This document shows, in pieces, positions 42,313 through 52,906 of a DNA stretch of 64,000 nucleotides. Below the pieces are notes generated by a model that had not been told where the DNA came from, made no database searches, and saw nothing but the letters and a program-made list of their open reading frames with translations. Each line of letters opens with the position of its first letter. Positions within the stretch are counted from its first letter, which is position 1. A program made the position numbers and the translations under genes. The stretch is from Rhynchopus sp. YZ270_cl-10 (taxonomy: Eukaryota; Euglenozoa; Diplonemea; Diplonemida; Diplonemidae). The stretch spans positions 1,054,001 to 1,118,000 of the forward strand of contig OZ037865.1 of the NCBI GenBank assembly GCA_964035575.1, given 5' to 3'.

Positions 42313-42451
42313 AGAATTACGAAGATCCCCCCCCTCTCGAGTGCAGACGATCATAAAGACGATTCAGGGCTTTTTTTTTTAGTGAAACAAAATAACGAAA
42401 AGGAAGTTGGTCCTTCTTAAAAAACTATTCACATAAAAAAAAATCGTTACA

Positions 42452-42500
42452 GTGCAGTCTGCTTGCGTGGCAGCTCCAACAGATTATCAAAGCGAAAAAT
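42452..42500 (+). repeat. M5/M6-type module, different interior
   Basis: CAGTGCAGTCTGCTTGCGTG then GCAGCTCCAACAGATTATC. The inner CTGC and GCAG pair; similar to the 60477 copy. Confidence 0.4.
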
Positions 42501-42664
42501 CGCAACTTCAGGTTTATGCACCGAAGTGCTGTGTTACCGTGTCCCTTTGGAGTGGTGTTAGGTAAAGTCCTAAGAGGGGGATGTGTGGAAGTGTGATATT
42601 CCCATTCCCTTCGAAAAAGACACGCCCCATGTTCTCAAATTTTTTTTTCACATCTCTCTTTTTG

Positions 42665-42812
42665 AGGTTACCAAGCACCACGGCTTAGGTTTATCTCGCC
42701 GAACTGTTTCCTTTTTCTTTTTTCTTGCCTTCTTTTCTTCTTTTCGGAAAAGAAAGTACATGAAATAATTTAAAAAGGTGTGTGCACGAGACGCGCATTC
42801 GTCTTACAACTT
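42665..42812 (+). repeat. Two M1 copies
   Basis: At 42665: AGGTTACCAAGCACCACGGC then TTAGGTTTATCTC. At 42774: AGGTGTGTGCACGAGACGCG then CATTCGTCTTAC, with GTGTGC against GCGCAT arms. Between them, TTTTCGGAAAAGAAAGTACA, TGAAATAATTT looks like M9. Confidence 0.55.
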
Positions 42813-42929
42813 TATTCTATTTTTTATAATGTCTAGATGGGTGCGGTGTCCATGATCCATGATACATTCACATTTTTTTTTTTTTTGTATTTATATTTTG
42901 GTCCGCGCTTGGTCTGCGTGCTTTCATAG

Positions 42930-43003
42930 CAAATGCTGATGCTGTACAATAACGAATGTGATCAAGGTGACTAAGCGAGGCTTAGGTTCATCTTATGAAC
43001 TCC
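42930..43003 (+). repeat. Extended M1
   Basis: GCTGATGCTGTACAATAACG, AATGTGATCAAGGTGACTAA, GCGAGGCTTAGGTTCATCTT, ATGAAC. Same extension as at 30010 and 61605. Confidence 0.7.
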
Positions 43004-43390
43004 CCCCCCCATTTTTTTTTTCACCCGATACACCGTCACGAGACGGAGTAACAAAAACAGAACATAAACGTTACGTGCGGCCACACGGTCCACATGAGTG
43101 AGATGTGTACCACTTGGTCCGCTTTTCCTCGAACTCATTGGTCATTTGTAGACGTATCCACCGAACCATCACGGGGCATTTGTCCAGCATGCACAATAGA
43201 TGACCACCCCTTGTACATCGCCTATCCTCTTCAAAAAAAAGAGCAAAAAAGACACAAAATAACCCCTTTTTTTTTTCTCAACCTCATGGTAACCCCCTCT
43301 TCACCTCGGGGATGTACCCCTCTGCTGTTGCGACATCGAAGTGCGTTCCCTCCAGAGCCAGAAGTTTTTTTTCTCTTTCCTTTTCATTTT

Positions 43391-43458
43391 CTTTGTGCTT
43401 TCATCCGGATGACTGGCATTGCGGGTCAGTCGGAGGTGCCTGCATCAATAACCACAGT
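43391..43458 (+). repeat. Module M3 copy
   Basis: GTGCTTTCATCCGGATGACT, GGCATTGCGGGTCAGTCGGA, GGTGCCTGCATCAATAACCA. A little upstream (about 43024-43045) GATACACCGTCACGAGACGG is an M2 fragment. Confidence 0.7.
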
Positions 43459-44620
43459 TTTCTTCTTTATCCACTGCACCATGAGTCCATGAGAGTCGGA
43501 AGGTAATAGCCCATGCCATGCCATCGCAGTGGTTGTCGCAAAATACGAAAACAAAGATGTCTTTGATCGAATTCAGAAGGGGGGGGTAGTCCGCAAGGAA
43601 GCGCCCCGCTGGAATGCTTTTTGTGGTCTTCAATCCTGCCAAGCGGAAGTACTGCTGAATGAAAGCCCTTACGGTTATGGGCGAGGCTTTTTGAGGGTGG
43701 TGCGAGAAAGAGTGCAGCAACAAACATGCCAAAAGTCTTTTGCTGTGTCGGGTGGGTGTGGGGGTTAGGGGGTGGGTGGGGGTAATGTGCAGTCGAGCCG
43801 CGTTCGTCAAATGGTCGAAAGCTGTAGTGGGGGACGGTGGTGGTGTGCTGTCCGCTTGCCTGAAGCTGTGGGTGGGGTTGTGGGAGGGGGTAACTTAGAG
43901 AGGAGGTTTCCTGTGTGCTGAGGCTTGGAGGAGGTGAGAGGTGAGAGGTGAGGGGAGAGGGGAGAGGAGGTGGTGCGCTTGCAGAGGGTTGGGTACGGGG
44001 GTCTGCCATGCGTCCCTATGCTTAGTTGCAGTGGGTTTCTGCTTTGTCAGACCCCCCAGACCCCTTTGATTCCTGGGGCAGTCCTGGAGGGCCACAGGGT
44101 GTGCCACCCGGTAGTTCCTGAAGAGGTGGGTGGAGAGAGAAAGAGAGGGGCATGGCAGAGGGTTTGCCTGAGGGGGTGGTTTCGCTGCATTCCGGATCTA
44201 TCTGATTGCAGCAGTCTTCTGAGAGGGGTCTGCGTTCTTCTGGGCAGGTGTAGGAGAATGAAGGACCGATGCTTGCGGTAGAGGTTGGGGTAGGGTGGGT
44301 GGATGGGGGTAGGGTACGCAGCTGAGGACTTCCGACCGTTGCATATCGTTGTGATACGGTCAGACTGTTGTGCATCTCCGACACACATTTCCCGTCTCTC
44401 TCCCCCCCTCGCGAACAGCAATATTGCTGTTGGCGATTTCAGTTGGCATCGCGTTCATCTGAAGGGGCGAAGACAGTGTGTTGTTCCCTTGTGGAAGGTA
44501 AGAGGGCCTCAGTGCTGGCAGCGTTGTGTTGAGGGAGATGCTCTGGGTCATGCGAGGGTCTGCAGATGCCGTGGTGTCAGCGGTCAACGTTCTTGGGTGG
44601 CCTGTGTTGTCAGTGGATGT

Positions 44621-44653
44621 GGTGCCCTGAATGTCAACGCTGAGAGATCAGGT

Positions 44654-44713
<60 letters not shown>

Positions 44714-44736
44714 TTCTAATTAAAGACGCGCATGGA
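44621..44736 (+). pseudogene. 28S rRNA fragment
   Basis: Starts GGTGCCCTGAATGTCAACG, then a 52-nt run (44662-44713) that matches the near-universal LSU rRNA stretch GTAAACGGCGGGAGTAACTA through CTTAAGGTAGCC to AATGCCTCGTC, and TCTAATTAAAGACGCGCATG. Sequence on either side does not continue as rRNA. It covers the helix 68-71 region and runs uninterrupted across the site used by R2 retrotransposons. A dispersed, truncated rRNA copy rather than a working gene. Confidence 0.85.
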
Positions 44737-44875
44737 GGATAGCTCTCTGTGGGGGATGTATTGAACAGCTGTAGGGTGGTGGTGAAGTGTGGGGAAGCGG
44801 TGGATATTTGAAAAAAAAACCAAATAGGGTTGGAAGGTTTTCTTGCGGGGGGAGTAGGGCATATCAGAGGATACC

Positions 44876-45030
44876 TCAAAAATGGATGTAGGATGGCATG
44901 CTTGGAGGTCCACCCCGGTACACCCGGTCATGCACCAAAGGTACACTGTTTACGAGAGGGCTTTTTGTATTTCAAGTCAACTTTTGTGGGATTTTGTCAT
45001 ATTTGTGTGTATGCGAGGTTCATCTGCATT
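44876..45030 (+). repeat. M2 followed by M1-like tail
   Basis: GGATGTAGGATGGCATGCTT, CCCGGTACACCCGGTCATGC, AAGGTACACTGTTTACGAGA, TTTGTATTTCAAGTCAACTT (to 44988), then GTGTGTATGCGAGGTTCATC, a short M1-like hairpin. Confidence 0.7.
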
Positions 45031-45783
45031 GCCTTGGAGCGTATTTGGGTGGGGTTTGCCGCATGAGACCTGCAGCCAGGCACAGGCACTACTGTTAAGC
45101 TATGAGGCAGGGCTCACACTGAGGGGGGAATCTGTGAGGGTGTGTGAAGTGCTGTATTTTAGAGGGGGTGTGTGGGGTTACCGAATGTAAGTTAGATTGG
45201 GGGGGAAATGCTGGGCTGGTGGATTCCCTATATGGGGTGTTTTGCACTCTCTCAACTTCACTGAGGAAGCGGACCTACAGTCAAGGCCAGAGTTCGCTTT
45301 GTATTTTCCTTTTCCTTTTTGGCCTTTTGTATAGGCTCCTTTTTTGGAACCTTTTCCATAAGTCCTTGAACCTTTGCCGGAGGTTCCTTTGTGTTTACCT
45401 TGTCCTTTTTCGCCATACGTAGAGCCCACCTGTTCCTTGTCTGTGGGTTGGAGTGTGGTGTGTTGGTAACATCAAGGTATTCTTTGTCACATCTTGGGTA
45501 TTGGTGTGTCAGGGTGTATAATGCACAGCTATGCTATGCGTGTATCGCATTTGGCGATATTTACTCTTTTATGGTGGCCCGTTGTTAACTGTGGCATATA
45601 TGTGTCGTAAGGGAGGTAGCCCTGTACGCTCACAACGCTTCATGGAGTCTTCACGACCCCATCAGTTGTCAGCGATGTTGTCCCTCAAGGAGTATCGTGA
45701 TTGTCGCAACACATTGCTCCTCTCTACTTCCAGGAAAATAATACTCTTTTCCCCATTCTCTGTACACCGCAAACGGGCGCACA

Positions 45784-47396
45784 ATGAGCTCAGCATCTGG
45801 CCCGCTTTCGGCCCTTTTGAGCCTTCTTAATGGGCTTTCCACTGATATGTGCTGGCTGGAGGGGAAGGTGGGTGGTGCATTGCGCCGTGACCCGCTGCTG
45901 CAGTTCTGCCTGAGCAAAAGCAGCGTTGTGGACGGTGTTGCGACGCACGCTCCGACACACACTGCAGAGGAGGTGTTGGAGCAGGTCGTGCTCACGGCAG
46001 CGATGATGGCGCTGATGGGTGGGGTGTTGTGGGTGGTGCGGTTCTTCCGTGAGACGCTGAAGGACATACCCCCACCACCTCGGGTAGTGCGGCAGCTGGT
46101 GCCGCCACGAAAGGAGCACTTCGACCTTACAGTGGTGCTCGACCTAGACGAAACGCTGGTCAGCTTTGGCGACGAGGCCTACACCAAGCAGGGTGTCGCT
46201 GGTGTGCGCTGCCGCCCGCAGCTCAAGGAGTTCCTCCAGTTCCTGAAGGGGCAGGAGTCGGTCGAGGTGATCATCTGGACCGCGGCGACGAGGGGGTACT
46301 CGAAGTGTGTCGCAGACGCACTGCAGCTATTGGTGCCCGACGTTGCACACCACCGTGTGTACCGCACAAGCCACTGGTACGACGAGGAAGACCACGTGAA
46401 GGACCTGCGTCTACTCAGAAGAGACCTCTCCCGTGTCGTCATGGTCGAGAACCGTGCCGGCTCTGGCAGGCTCCAAGCTAAGAACACCATCCTCGTGCCA
46501 GACTTCACGCACGGCAGGGGGCGCAAGGCAGTCGCGCGTGCAGACGACCCCTCCCTCAGCATGGTGCAAAAGGTGATCTCCGGGCTCATCAAAACGAAGC
46601 AGGCTGTGCCAGACTACCTGCCTCATCACGGCGTTGTGTCCGCTATTGCTGGAGACACGGTATGCCTTTTCCCCTTGACTGTGTACCAAAGGCGCTCTCT
46701 GTCGTTTTCCCCTTAGATGTGAGAGGCAACATTCTTTCATATTTCATTTTTCATGCAAGGACGCATCGCTTATTGGACTTCTTCATGCCATCTCAAAGTG
46801 CTCCTTCTATTTGCTTTCTTTTAAGGATCCTATGAATAATCGTTGCTATTCAGTGATAGTCTATAATCAAACACAATTCCCATAACATTTAATATGCCTT
46901 CCCTCTGCCATTGAGGTATCCTGCAATAACCCTTTTATTACCTCCAGAATACCCATCTACATAAATGGGCAATCAACCTCTTTGATCACGGATCTCAGTC
47001 AACTCACTATTAGAGAGACAAAGAAACCTGGTTGATCCTGCCGGGCAACAGTATTTTTAAAGGATGAAACCATGGCAGTGCAGATTGCACAACTGGCAAC
47101 ACAAGGCAATTCCACTGCAACAATTTATCAAAATATAGTGGAGTTCATCCTCGGGTGTCTACACTAATACAACCAAGTTTTCAAAAAAGAAAAAAAAGAA
47201 GTCTCAGGAAAGTGCACACTATGCTGTTCCACCAGCAAATGTTTTTGGGCTATGTGATATTTCCATTTCTCCACAGATCGAGGAAGGCCCTGCGTCGCAG
47301 AAGTTCTTCTACGTCCACAACAAGTATGACGACTACCTCGAGGACGTCCCGCAGGAGGCCAAGAAGAGCCGCAAGTCCAAAAAGATGAGAATCTGA
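45784..47396 (+). CDS. Membrane-anchored FCP1/Tim50-type HAD phosphatase (two exons)
   Basis: Exons 45784-46659 and 47277-47396, phase 0, donor GTATGC, acceptor TTCTCCACAG; 331 residues. The first ATG lies 50 nt after a CTACTTCCAG acceptor. A hydrophobic segment at about residues 62-84 (VVLTAAMMALMGGVLWVVRF) is followed by the FCP1-like HAD domain from about 115: VVLDLDETLVSF (nucleophile Asp and DxDxT), RPQLKEFLQF, VEVIIWTAATRGYS (motif II), VKDLRLLRRDLSRVVMVENR (motif III region). Exon 2 adds a Lys-rich tail ending KKSRKSKKMRI. N-terminal membrane helix plus this domain is the layout of Tim50, the receptor of the inner-membrane TIM23 protein import complex; ER/nuclear-envelope Dullard phosphatases share it. 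I favour Tim50-like, moderately. Confidence 0.85.
46819..46871 (+). repeat. Module M7 in the intron
   Basis: TTTTAAGGATCCTATGAATA, ATCGTTGCTATTCAGTGATA, GTCTATAATCAAAC. CTATT and GATAG pair around CAGT. Confidence 0.7.
47025..47080 (+). pseudogene. 18S rRNA 5'-end fragment inside an intron
   Basis: AACCTGGTTGATCCTGCC (47025-47042) is the universal 5' end of SSU rRNA. The following AAAGGATGAAACCATGGC resembles the next conserved block (AAAGATTAAGCCATGC) with several changes and a shortened link. It stops where the M6 module begins. Confidence 0.75.
47076..47187 (+). repeat. M6 then M5 in the intron
   Basis: M6: CAGTGCAGATTGCACAACTG, GCAACACAAGGCAATTCCAC, TGCAACAATTTATC. M5 (47136): TAGTGGAGTTCATCCTCGGG, TGTCTACACTAATACAACCA, AGTTTTC and poly-A. 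Both lie in the sense direction, ending about 90 bp before the acceptor. Confidence 0.75.
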
Positions 47397-47822
47397 GTGT
47401 CTGTGTTTTATTTTTTCCTCCGTTCTTTGAGCTTTTATTTGCTAATATACAGTTGATTCTTTTTTCCCCCTCAATTTTTGCCTTTTTTGTTGTCTTCTTG
47501 TCCGTATGGGTTTTATGCTACGTTGAAAAAAAAAAAAACTTAAGCAAACCAAAATCCCTTCAAGAAAAATCGGTTCAGAATGATACAAAAACTCTGGGTG
47601 TATTTTATTTTTATTTTTTTTTATACACTCCCCGCATTGTTTTTTTTCATATTATTACTATTGAGTGCGTGACAAAAAAATGAGTCCAAAAAAAATGGTT
47701 TCTTTTTTATTGTGTGTTTTTGTGGCATGATGTAAAGTGGTTTAGTGTTACCGCGTATTTGGGGGCAGTATCTCCGAATTACGTTTTTGTGTTGAGTTTT
47801 TTTTTTTTTTTTTTGATTTTAA

Positions 47823-49422
47823 CCCTATAAGAGCCAAGAGCCACTTTAATGGCTTTCGAAATGACGCCATGATTTTAGACAGGTTCAACTCATTTTCGTA
47901 AAAACATTTTTTTTATGTGGAAATAATTTGCACCGATCTTTCAAAAGAAGCAAGAGTCGAAAACTTTTGTGCATCTGATATTAGTTTCGGTGCTGGGGGC
48001 CATGGTGCTACTTTCACCAAAAGTGACGTTTTTTCACCCACACCCCAAATATGTACCTTTCGCGATACCCAATGCCTACAAGCCCTTAGTCGGGTTCTAC
48101 CCATTTTTGTGAACACATATTTTTATATATTTCGAAAGATTTTTCGCCGATCTTTCAAAAGAAGCAAGAATCGAAAACTTTTATGCATCGGATATTACTT
48201 TCGATGCTGGGGGGAGGCGGGGTGGGGGTGTGGGCACCCCTGTGACCCCCCCACATTCTAAAATCTGTAGGACAACGTGCTCTGACATAGGGTCTACTCA
48301 TTTTCGTAAAAATATTTTTTTTATGTGGAAAGAATTTGCACCGATCTTTCAAAAGAAGCAAGAATCGAAAACTTTTATGCATCGGATAATACTTTCGATG
48401 CTGGGGGGAGTCGTGCCACTTTTCAAAGCCCTTTGGACGAGCACCCCCTATTCTGGTTCCTCAATGACACCCCATGCTCTGTATGAGGTTCTACTCGTTT
48501 TCGTTAAAATATTTTTATATATTTCAAAGATTTTGACACGAATCTTTCAAAAGAAACAAAAATCGAAAACTTTTACGCATCTGATTGCACTTTGGATCTG
48601 TGGACTGCTACCCACCCAAGAGGCACCCTTTTGACCCGAAGGACATGGTTATGGCTAAGGGTCATCATGATCTGACAATGGTTCTGCTTATTTTCGTGAA
48701 AATCCTTTGGTTTATGGGGAAACTATTTGACTCAAATCTTTTAAAATAAGCAAAAATCGAAAACCTTTGTGCATCTGTTTGCCATTTGGATGCTGGGGCG
48801 AGTTGCCACCAAAACCACGAAAACACCCCACACACACGACCTATGCAGAGCACACAGTAAGCCGAATTTTCACTGTTTTTTCGTATTTCGGGGTGCTTTT
48901 TTCATGGATTTTCGGGTCACAGGGTCGTTCCGACCCATTCTGGGGGCTTTCGACCTCAGGAGATGCCCAAATTGTGAAAAATCGCCCATTTTTTACGTTT
49001 TTAGACATGTTTCAGTGTAAATCGTTCAGGAAATCAGTTTTAGACATGGCTGCTAACAGAGCTGCACTCATATAAGTTGGGTTCTACTAGGACTTTTTGC
49101 TCGATTTTTTTTTCTTTGAAAAGATTTTGTGAACAATCTTTCAAATAACGCCATTTTCGGACAGAAATAATTTACGTGTTTTTCCTCGGCCGGCCGAATG
49201 AGTAAAAAACCAAAAAGTGGATTTTATGCTCACCTCATTTTGGGGATAACATTTTTTTTCGAAAAAAAACTTAAAAATATGGAATTGAAAGCCGTGTTCA
49301 AAATCTTTCAATTGCGGCCAGGTACGATCAAAAATTTGCATCTGGGGTCCCTTTACCGGTTGGAGAGCCCCAAAAACCAAAACTCAAAAGTGGCTTGAAA
49401 ATATGGCTTGGCTCTTATAGGG
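47823..49422. mobile_element. piggyBac-like non-autonomous element
   Basis: Ends CCCTATAAGAGCCAAG and CTTGGCTCTTATAGGG bound exactly 1,600 bp, flanked by TTAA on both sides (47819-47822, 49423-49426). TTAA targets and CCC-starting ends are characteristic of piggyBac. No transposase frame; the interior is mostly the tandem array at 47878. Confidence 0.85.
47878..49160 (+). repeat. Tandem array inside the piggyBac-like element
   Basis: Five units with a period of about 192-213 bp start near 47878, 48091, 48289, 48485 and 48677, with a decayed sixth near 49076. Each has TTCTACTCATTTTCGTAAAA, ATCTTTCAAAAGAAGCAAGA and ATCGAAAACTTTTATGCATC, followed by a less conserved GC-rich spacer. Confidence 0.8.
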
Positions 49423-49625
49423 TTAAAAAATCTATTTTATTGCCTCCAAATATTGTGCCTCAAGCCAAAATCCTTTAGGGGGGCAGGAAATAAAGTAGGT
49501 TTTTTTCCCTGCATTTTTTAGCCGTAAATGGCTGGGGTGAGGGAAAAAAAGTAAATTTGAGCAGGGAATAAATAGTAAATAGCCGGGAACCCCAGCTAAA
49601 AAGGGGCAGGGAATAAAAAGTCTAT

Positions 49626-50674
49626 ATGGGAGCGTCCGCGAAAGACCCCCCCCTAAAGCTAACATCCATGCTTATTGGTATTTCACTAATTAAAATTTTG
49701 GTATTTTATAAGATTTTTTTTTAATGAACTCAGAGTTAAGTTTCTGAGTTCATTAAAAAAAAAAACGGTGAAAAATTCCGAGTAGGTATTAATTTAGATA
49801 GGAAAAGCTATGTCAACAGCTATGTGTCCCCTTATTTTACCTGTAAATACTAAGGATATAGGAAGGAATTCAGTAATATCTGTCTCTAAACCCATTATCA
49901 AAAAGGGGGTAGGAAAGGGGGGTGGAGGCTTGTCGCCCCCTCCGAACACTCTAAATAGAGCGCGAAAGAGCTTCACGCTCCGGGTCGTCTGCGGCGACGT
50001 CGACTTTCTCGCAGAAAACCCCCTTTTTTGAGTGACCCTATTGACCTCCGTGATGAGTCTCTCCAAGAGTTACAGACAATTGTCCGCCTGTTCCTCCTCT
50101 TCCTCCTCCGTCTCGCTGTCACTGTCCTCCTGAGGGTGTCGCTGATGCAACTACAGGAGTAGTAAACGGCGGACACCCCTTTTCTCCTGGTGGTGTCTTC
50201 TGCATATGGAGGGACATATGCTTCGAGCTACACACCTCGCGCATCCAGCTCCTCGCGCCCCACCCTTTGCCCCCCTGCCAGTGAACCCCTGCATACACCT
50301 GCAGCTCGGCGAAGTTTTTTAGGCCTCGGAAAGGCCGGGTTTTCAGCTCCTGAGCGAATGCTTTGGCTGCTGATTACATTTCCCCCTGTTGTGTTGTTCT
50401 ATGGGTGGTTATATGGGTGTTTGTGAGGATTTCCTTGTATATCCTTAGTATTTACAGGTAAAATAAGGGGACACATAGCTGTTGACATAGCTTTTCCTAT
50501 CTAAATTAATACCTACTCGGAATTTTTCACCGTTTTTTTTTTTAATGAACTCAGAAACTTAACTCTGAGTTCATTAAAAAAAAAAATCTTATAAAATACC
50601 AAAATTTTAATTAGTGAAATACCAATAATCATGGATGTTAGCTTTAGGGGGGGGTCTTTCGCGGACGCTGCCAT
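49626..50674. mobile_element. Long-TIR (foldback-like) DNA element
   Basis: Inverted arms of about 245 bp (49626-49870 and 50430-50674) start ATGGGAGCGTCCGCGAAAGA and match nearly throughout; each contains the mini-hairpin AATGAACTCAGA ... TCTGAGTTCATT. AT flanks both ends. The 560-bp centre is GC-richer, with a TAGAGCGCGAAAGAGC-type palindrome, and no transposase. High arm identity suggests recent activity or gene conversion. Confidence 0.8.
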
Positions 50675-50726
50675 ATTTCCCTGCTGTTTTTTTTGATTTT
50701 TTGCCTTCTAAGGTGCGCCTCCGTAC

Positions 50727-51180
50727 TAACTAGACTCTCGAAATTTTTTTTGGTCATACCCCTAAAAGTGCCCAATTTTGCAATTCCAGCAAGAATTGAG
50801 CAGTTTTGAGCCTTTCTAGGGGTCTAAAACGCGTTTTTGAGGTTTTTTTCCACCCAAAAAACACTTCCCAGAAGGATTTTAACGTCAAAAACACAAGATC
50901 ATGCCAAGGACTACCAAGAAGCAGGACACAGATATCTATGAGGATGCTCAGAAGAGGCGCCCACAAAAGAAACCCATGACATTGCTTTGCAAGGATTTCT
51001 GAAATTGTCGAAGATCAAGTCCCGCAAGCCACGTGAGAAGATTACACCGCTACTTCGATCACTTGCACAAAGAACGGAAATTGAAGTCGAACACCATCTG
51101 GAGTTACTTCAGCCGTCTCAACAAAAAACACTAACAAAAGTATTCAGACATACAAAAAGACCCTCCTCTCCTAGTTTTCG
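50727..51180 (+). mobile_element. Fragment of a DNA element with conserved leader
   Basis: GACTCTCGAAATTTTTTTTG, then GCCCAATTTTGCAATTCCAG, GAGCAGTTTTGAGCC, AGGGGTCTAAAACGCG; the same leader is at 8434 and 53394. A short frame opens at about 50901 (MPRTTKKQDTDIYEDAQKRR) and stops after some 33 codons. Ends not found. Confidence 0.45.
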
Positions 51181-51297
51181 GCTTCATTTCTTATTGTACG
51201 GCACCCCAAGCACCCACCAACAGATGTGCACACGCGGTGGGTCAAAACCCCCTAAAATTTTGGCTTTCGGCACTATTTGGAGGCAATAAAATTACAA

Positions 51298-51443
51298 ACT
51301 CCTGGGAGAAATTGAAGATTTTTCCCCTTGGGGGGTGCCAACTCCCTCGGATTCGTATTTCCCTCGCCTTCGGCTCGGGAAATACACATCCTTGGGAGTT
51401 GCACCCCCCTCGGGGAAAAAAAGCTTCAATTTCTCCCTGGAGT
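51298..51443. mobile_element. Palindromic MITE
   Basis: ACTCCTGGGAGAAATTGAAG and CTTCAATTTCTCCCTGGAGT bound a 146-bp palindrome centred on CTCGCCTTCGGCTCGG. No target duplication recognised. Confidence 0.65.
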
Positions 51444-51900
51444 ATATAACTATGATGTCTGCACCCGTGAGGCCCATTCATCATTCCCCCCCCTTTTTTT
51501 TTACCTCATGAAATGAAGGAGGAAATAGAAACAACGCACTTTGAACGCACTTTGCGGTTCTGGGGACGAACCGCGCTGCAGAGCCACTCCTCACCAAACA
51601 GGTCGAGGTGTGTGTGCGTTTCACCACAACCTCTCTCCCATGGGTTTTATCGTTTGATGAGTGTTAAGTTTCTATTTTTGAATTTTTTTCTTCAAATTGA
51701 TTCGAACACTGCAAAACAGAGCTTTATTCCTATTCGGAAATGTAAAGCGATTTGTAGAAAACTGGAGAAAAAAAAATATTTTAAAAAAAAAGTTGTGTGG
51801 CTGAATGGGGGTCGCAAGAAGTGCGAATCACCCCCCTTCAGCCACACCAAAAAGACCCCCTTTTTTTTGCTTGAGAGATATTTATATAGAATGGGCTATT

Positions 51901-51938
51901 AGGTGACTAAGCGAGGCTTAAGTTCATCTTACCAACTT
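51901..51938 (+). repeat. Module M1, short loop
   Basis: AGGTGACTAAGC, GAG, GCTTAAGTTCATCTTACC; the loop is reduced as at 42964. Confidence 0.65.
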
Positions 51939-52234
51939 CTCTTTTTTTTTTCCCCTCCTCCTTTTTTCAACAATAGTATGTCTGAAAAGGTGAGGAAAGG
52001 ACACACCAGATTGTTACGGGGAGGTATTTTTTTATATTTTTCAGGAACTCCAAAAAAAAACCCAAAAAAAAAATTATTAATGCTGTTCACACAGCACTGA
52101 AAAAAAGCTACCTTTTTTAAAAAAACACAAATGAAACAAAAAACTAGGTGGGGGCTATCATATTTTTGGACCTAAATTTTACCTGAGTCCTATGGGAATA
52201 GACCCCCCCTAAAAAAACGAAAAAAAAATACACA

Positions 52235-52262
52235 AAAAGTCTGCAGGTGACCAAGCTCACTT
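52235..52262 (+). repeat. Degenerate M1
   Basis: GCAGGTGACCAAGCTCACTTC then a T-run; the 3' arm is lost. Confidence 0.3.
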
Positions 52263-52676
52263 CTTTTTTTTTTTTCTTTGGAAACTAAAATGTTATAAAA
52301 AACAAAATGGTGGGGAGGGGAGGAGATGTGAATGTGTGCGGTATATTGAATGAGTTTGTTGTTTTTTTTTTCTATAAACTTAGATGGTCTACACCACACT
52401 ACCTGGAGGGGGGGAGGAGGGGGTGAAGTCTATTTCCTCGCATATGGGGTAACAGACTGGGGTTTTATTTTATCTTTTGTAGGTTTCCACATTTTTCCAG
52501 ATTTTACTTTTCTTTCAAAAACCAATTTGAGAGAAGAAATGAAAGGAAAAGGGGGGAAACTGTACCAAAAACTCGACCAACCTGTTTGCATGCTATGATG
52601 TGTGCAGAAAAAGGTGCGGGAAGATGGTAAGGGGCTGGGGTGGGGTGGGGTGTGGGGATATTACCTATTCATTTCA

Positions 52677-52715
52677 AGGGTGACTAAGCACAGAGAGGCT
52701 TAGGTTCATCTTGAT
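52677..52715 (+). repeat. Module M1 copy
   Basis: AGGGTGACTAAGCACAGAG, AGGCTTAGGTTCATCTTGAT, then a long T-run. Confidence 0.7.
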
Positions 52716-52724
52716 ATGATTCTG

Positions 52725-52758
<34 letters not shown>

Positions 52759-52847
52759 GTTTATCTGAAAGACTAATTGACTTTACACGGTTCCAATAAT
52801 GTAGGATTGGAAACAAAATATTTGTGAGTACAAAAAAAGAGTAACTG

Positions 52848-52906
52848 TGTGGAAAGTGAATAATTGCACCATAAAGCAACAGAGGCAACTACACTTTCCC
52901 ATATTT
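52848..52906 (+). repeat. Degenerate M6
   Basis: GTGGAAAGTGAATAATTGCA, CCATAAAGCAACAGAGGCAA, CTACACTTTCCC; the tetraloop hairpin is damaged. Confidence 0.45.

Larger units (their letters stand above)
42019..45783. other. Spacer with modules and GC-rich tract
   Basis: Modules M1, M2, M3 and M6 to 43.5 kb, then a GC-richer tract at 43500-45100 with overlapping frames on both strands (up to 180 codons on the - strand, Pro/Thr/His-rich) that lack family features, and the 28S rRNA fragment. A Lys/Gly-rich - strand frame at 45178-45429 (GQGKHKGTSGKGSRTYGKG) is probably incidental. Confidence 0.5.

Noticed and set aside
43467-44009. 180-codon frame on the - strand, Pro/Thr/His-rich
   Set aside because: Composition reflects GT-rich repeats on +, no domain, and opposite to every real gene.
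44621-44736. Functional rRNA gene
   Set aside because: Only about 115 nt is present, flanked by unrelated sequence.
45178-45429. Lys/Gly-rich - strand frame
   Set aside because: Read from a pyrimidine-rich CCTTTTCC-type repeat; no start context and wrong strand.
49626-50674. Long inverted arms as the end of a large virus-like element
   Set aside because: Both arms lie only 1 kb apart with nothing but short anonymous sequence between them, so a foldback-type element is sufficient.
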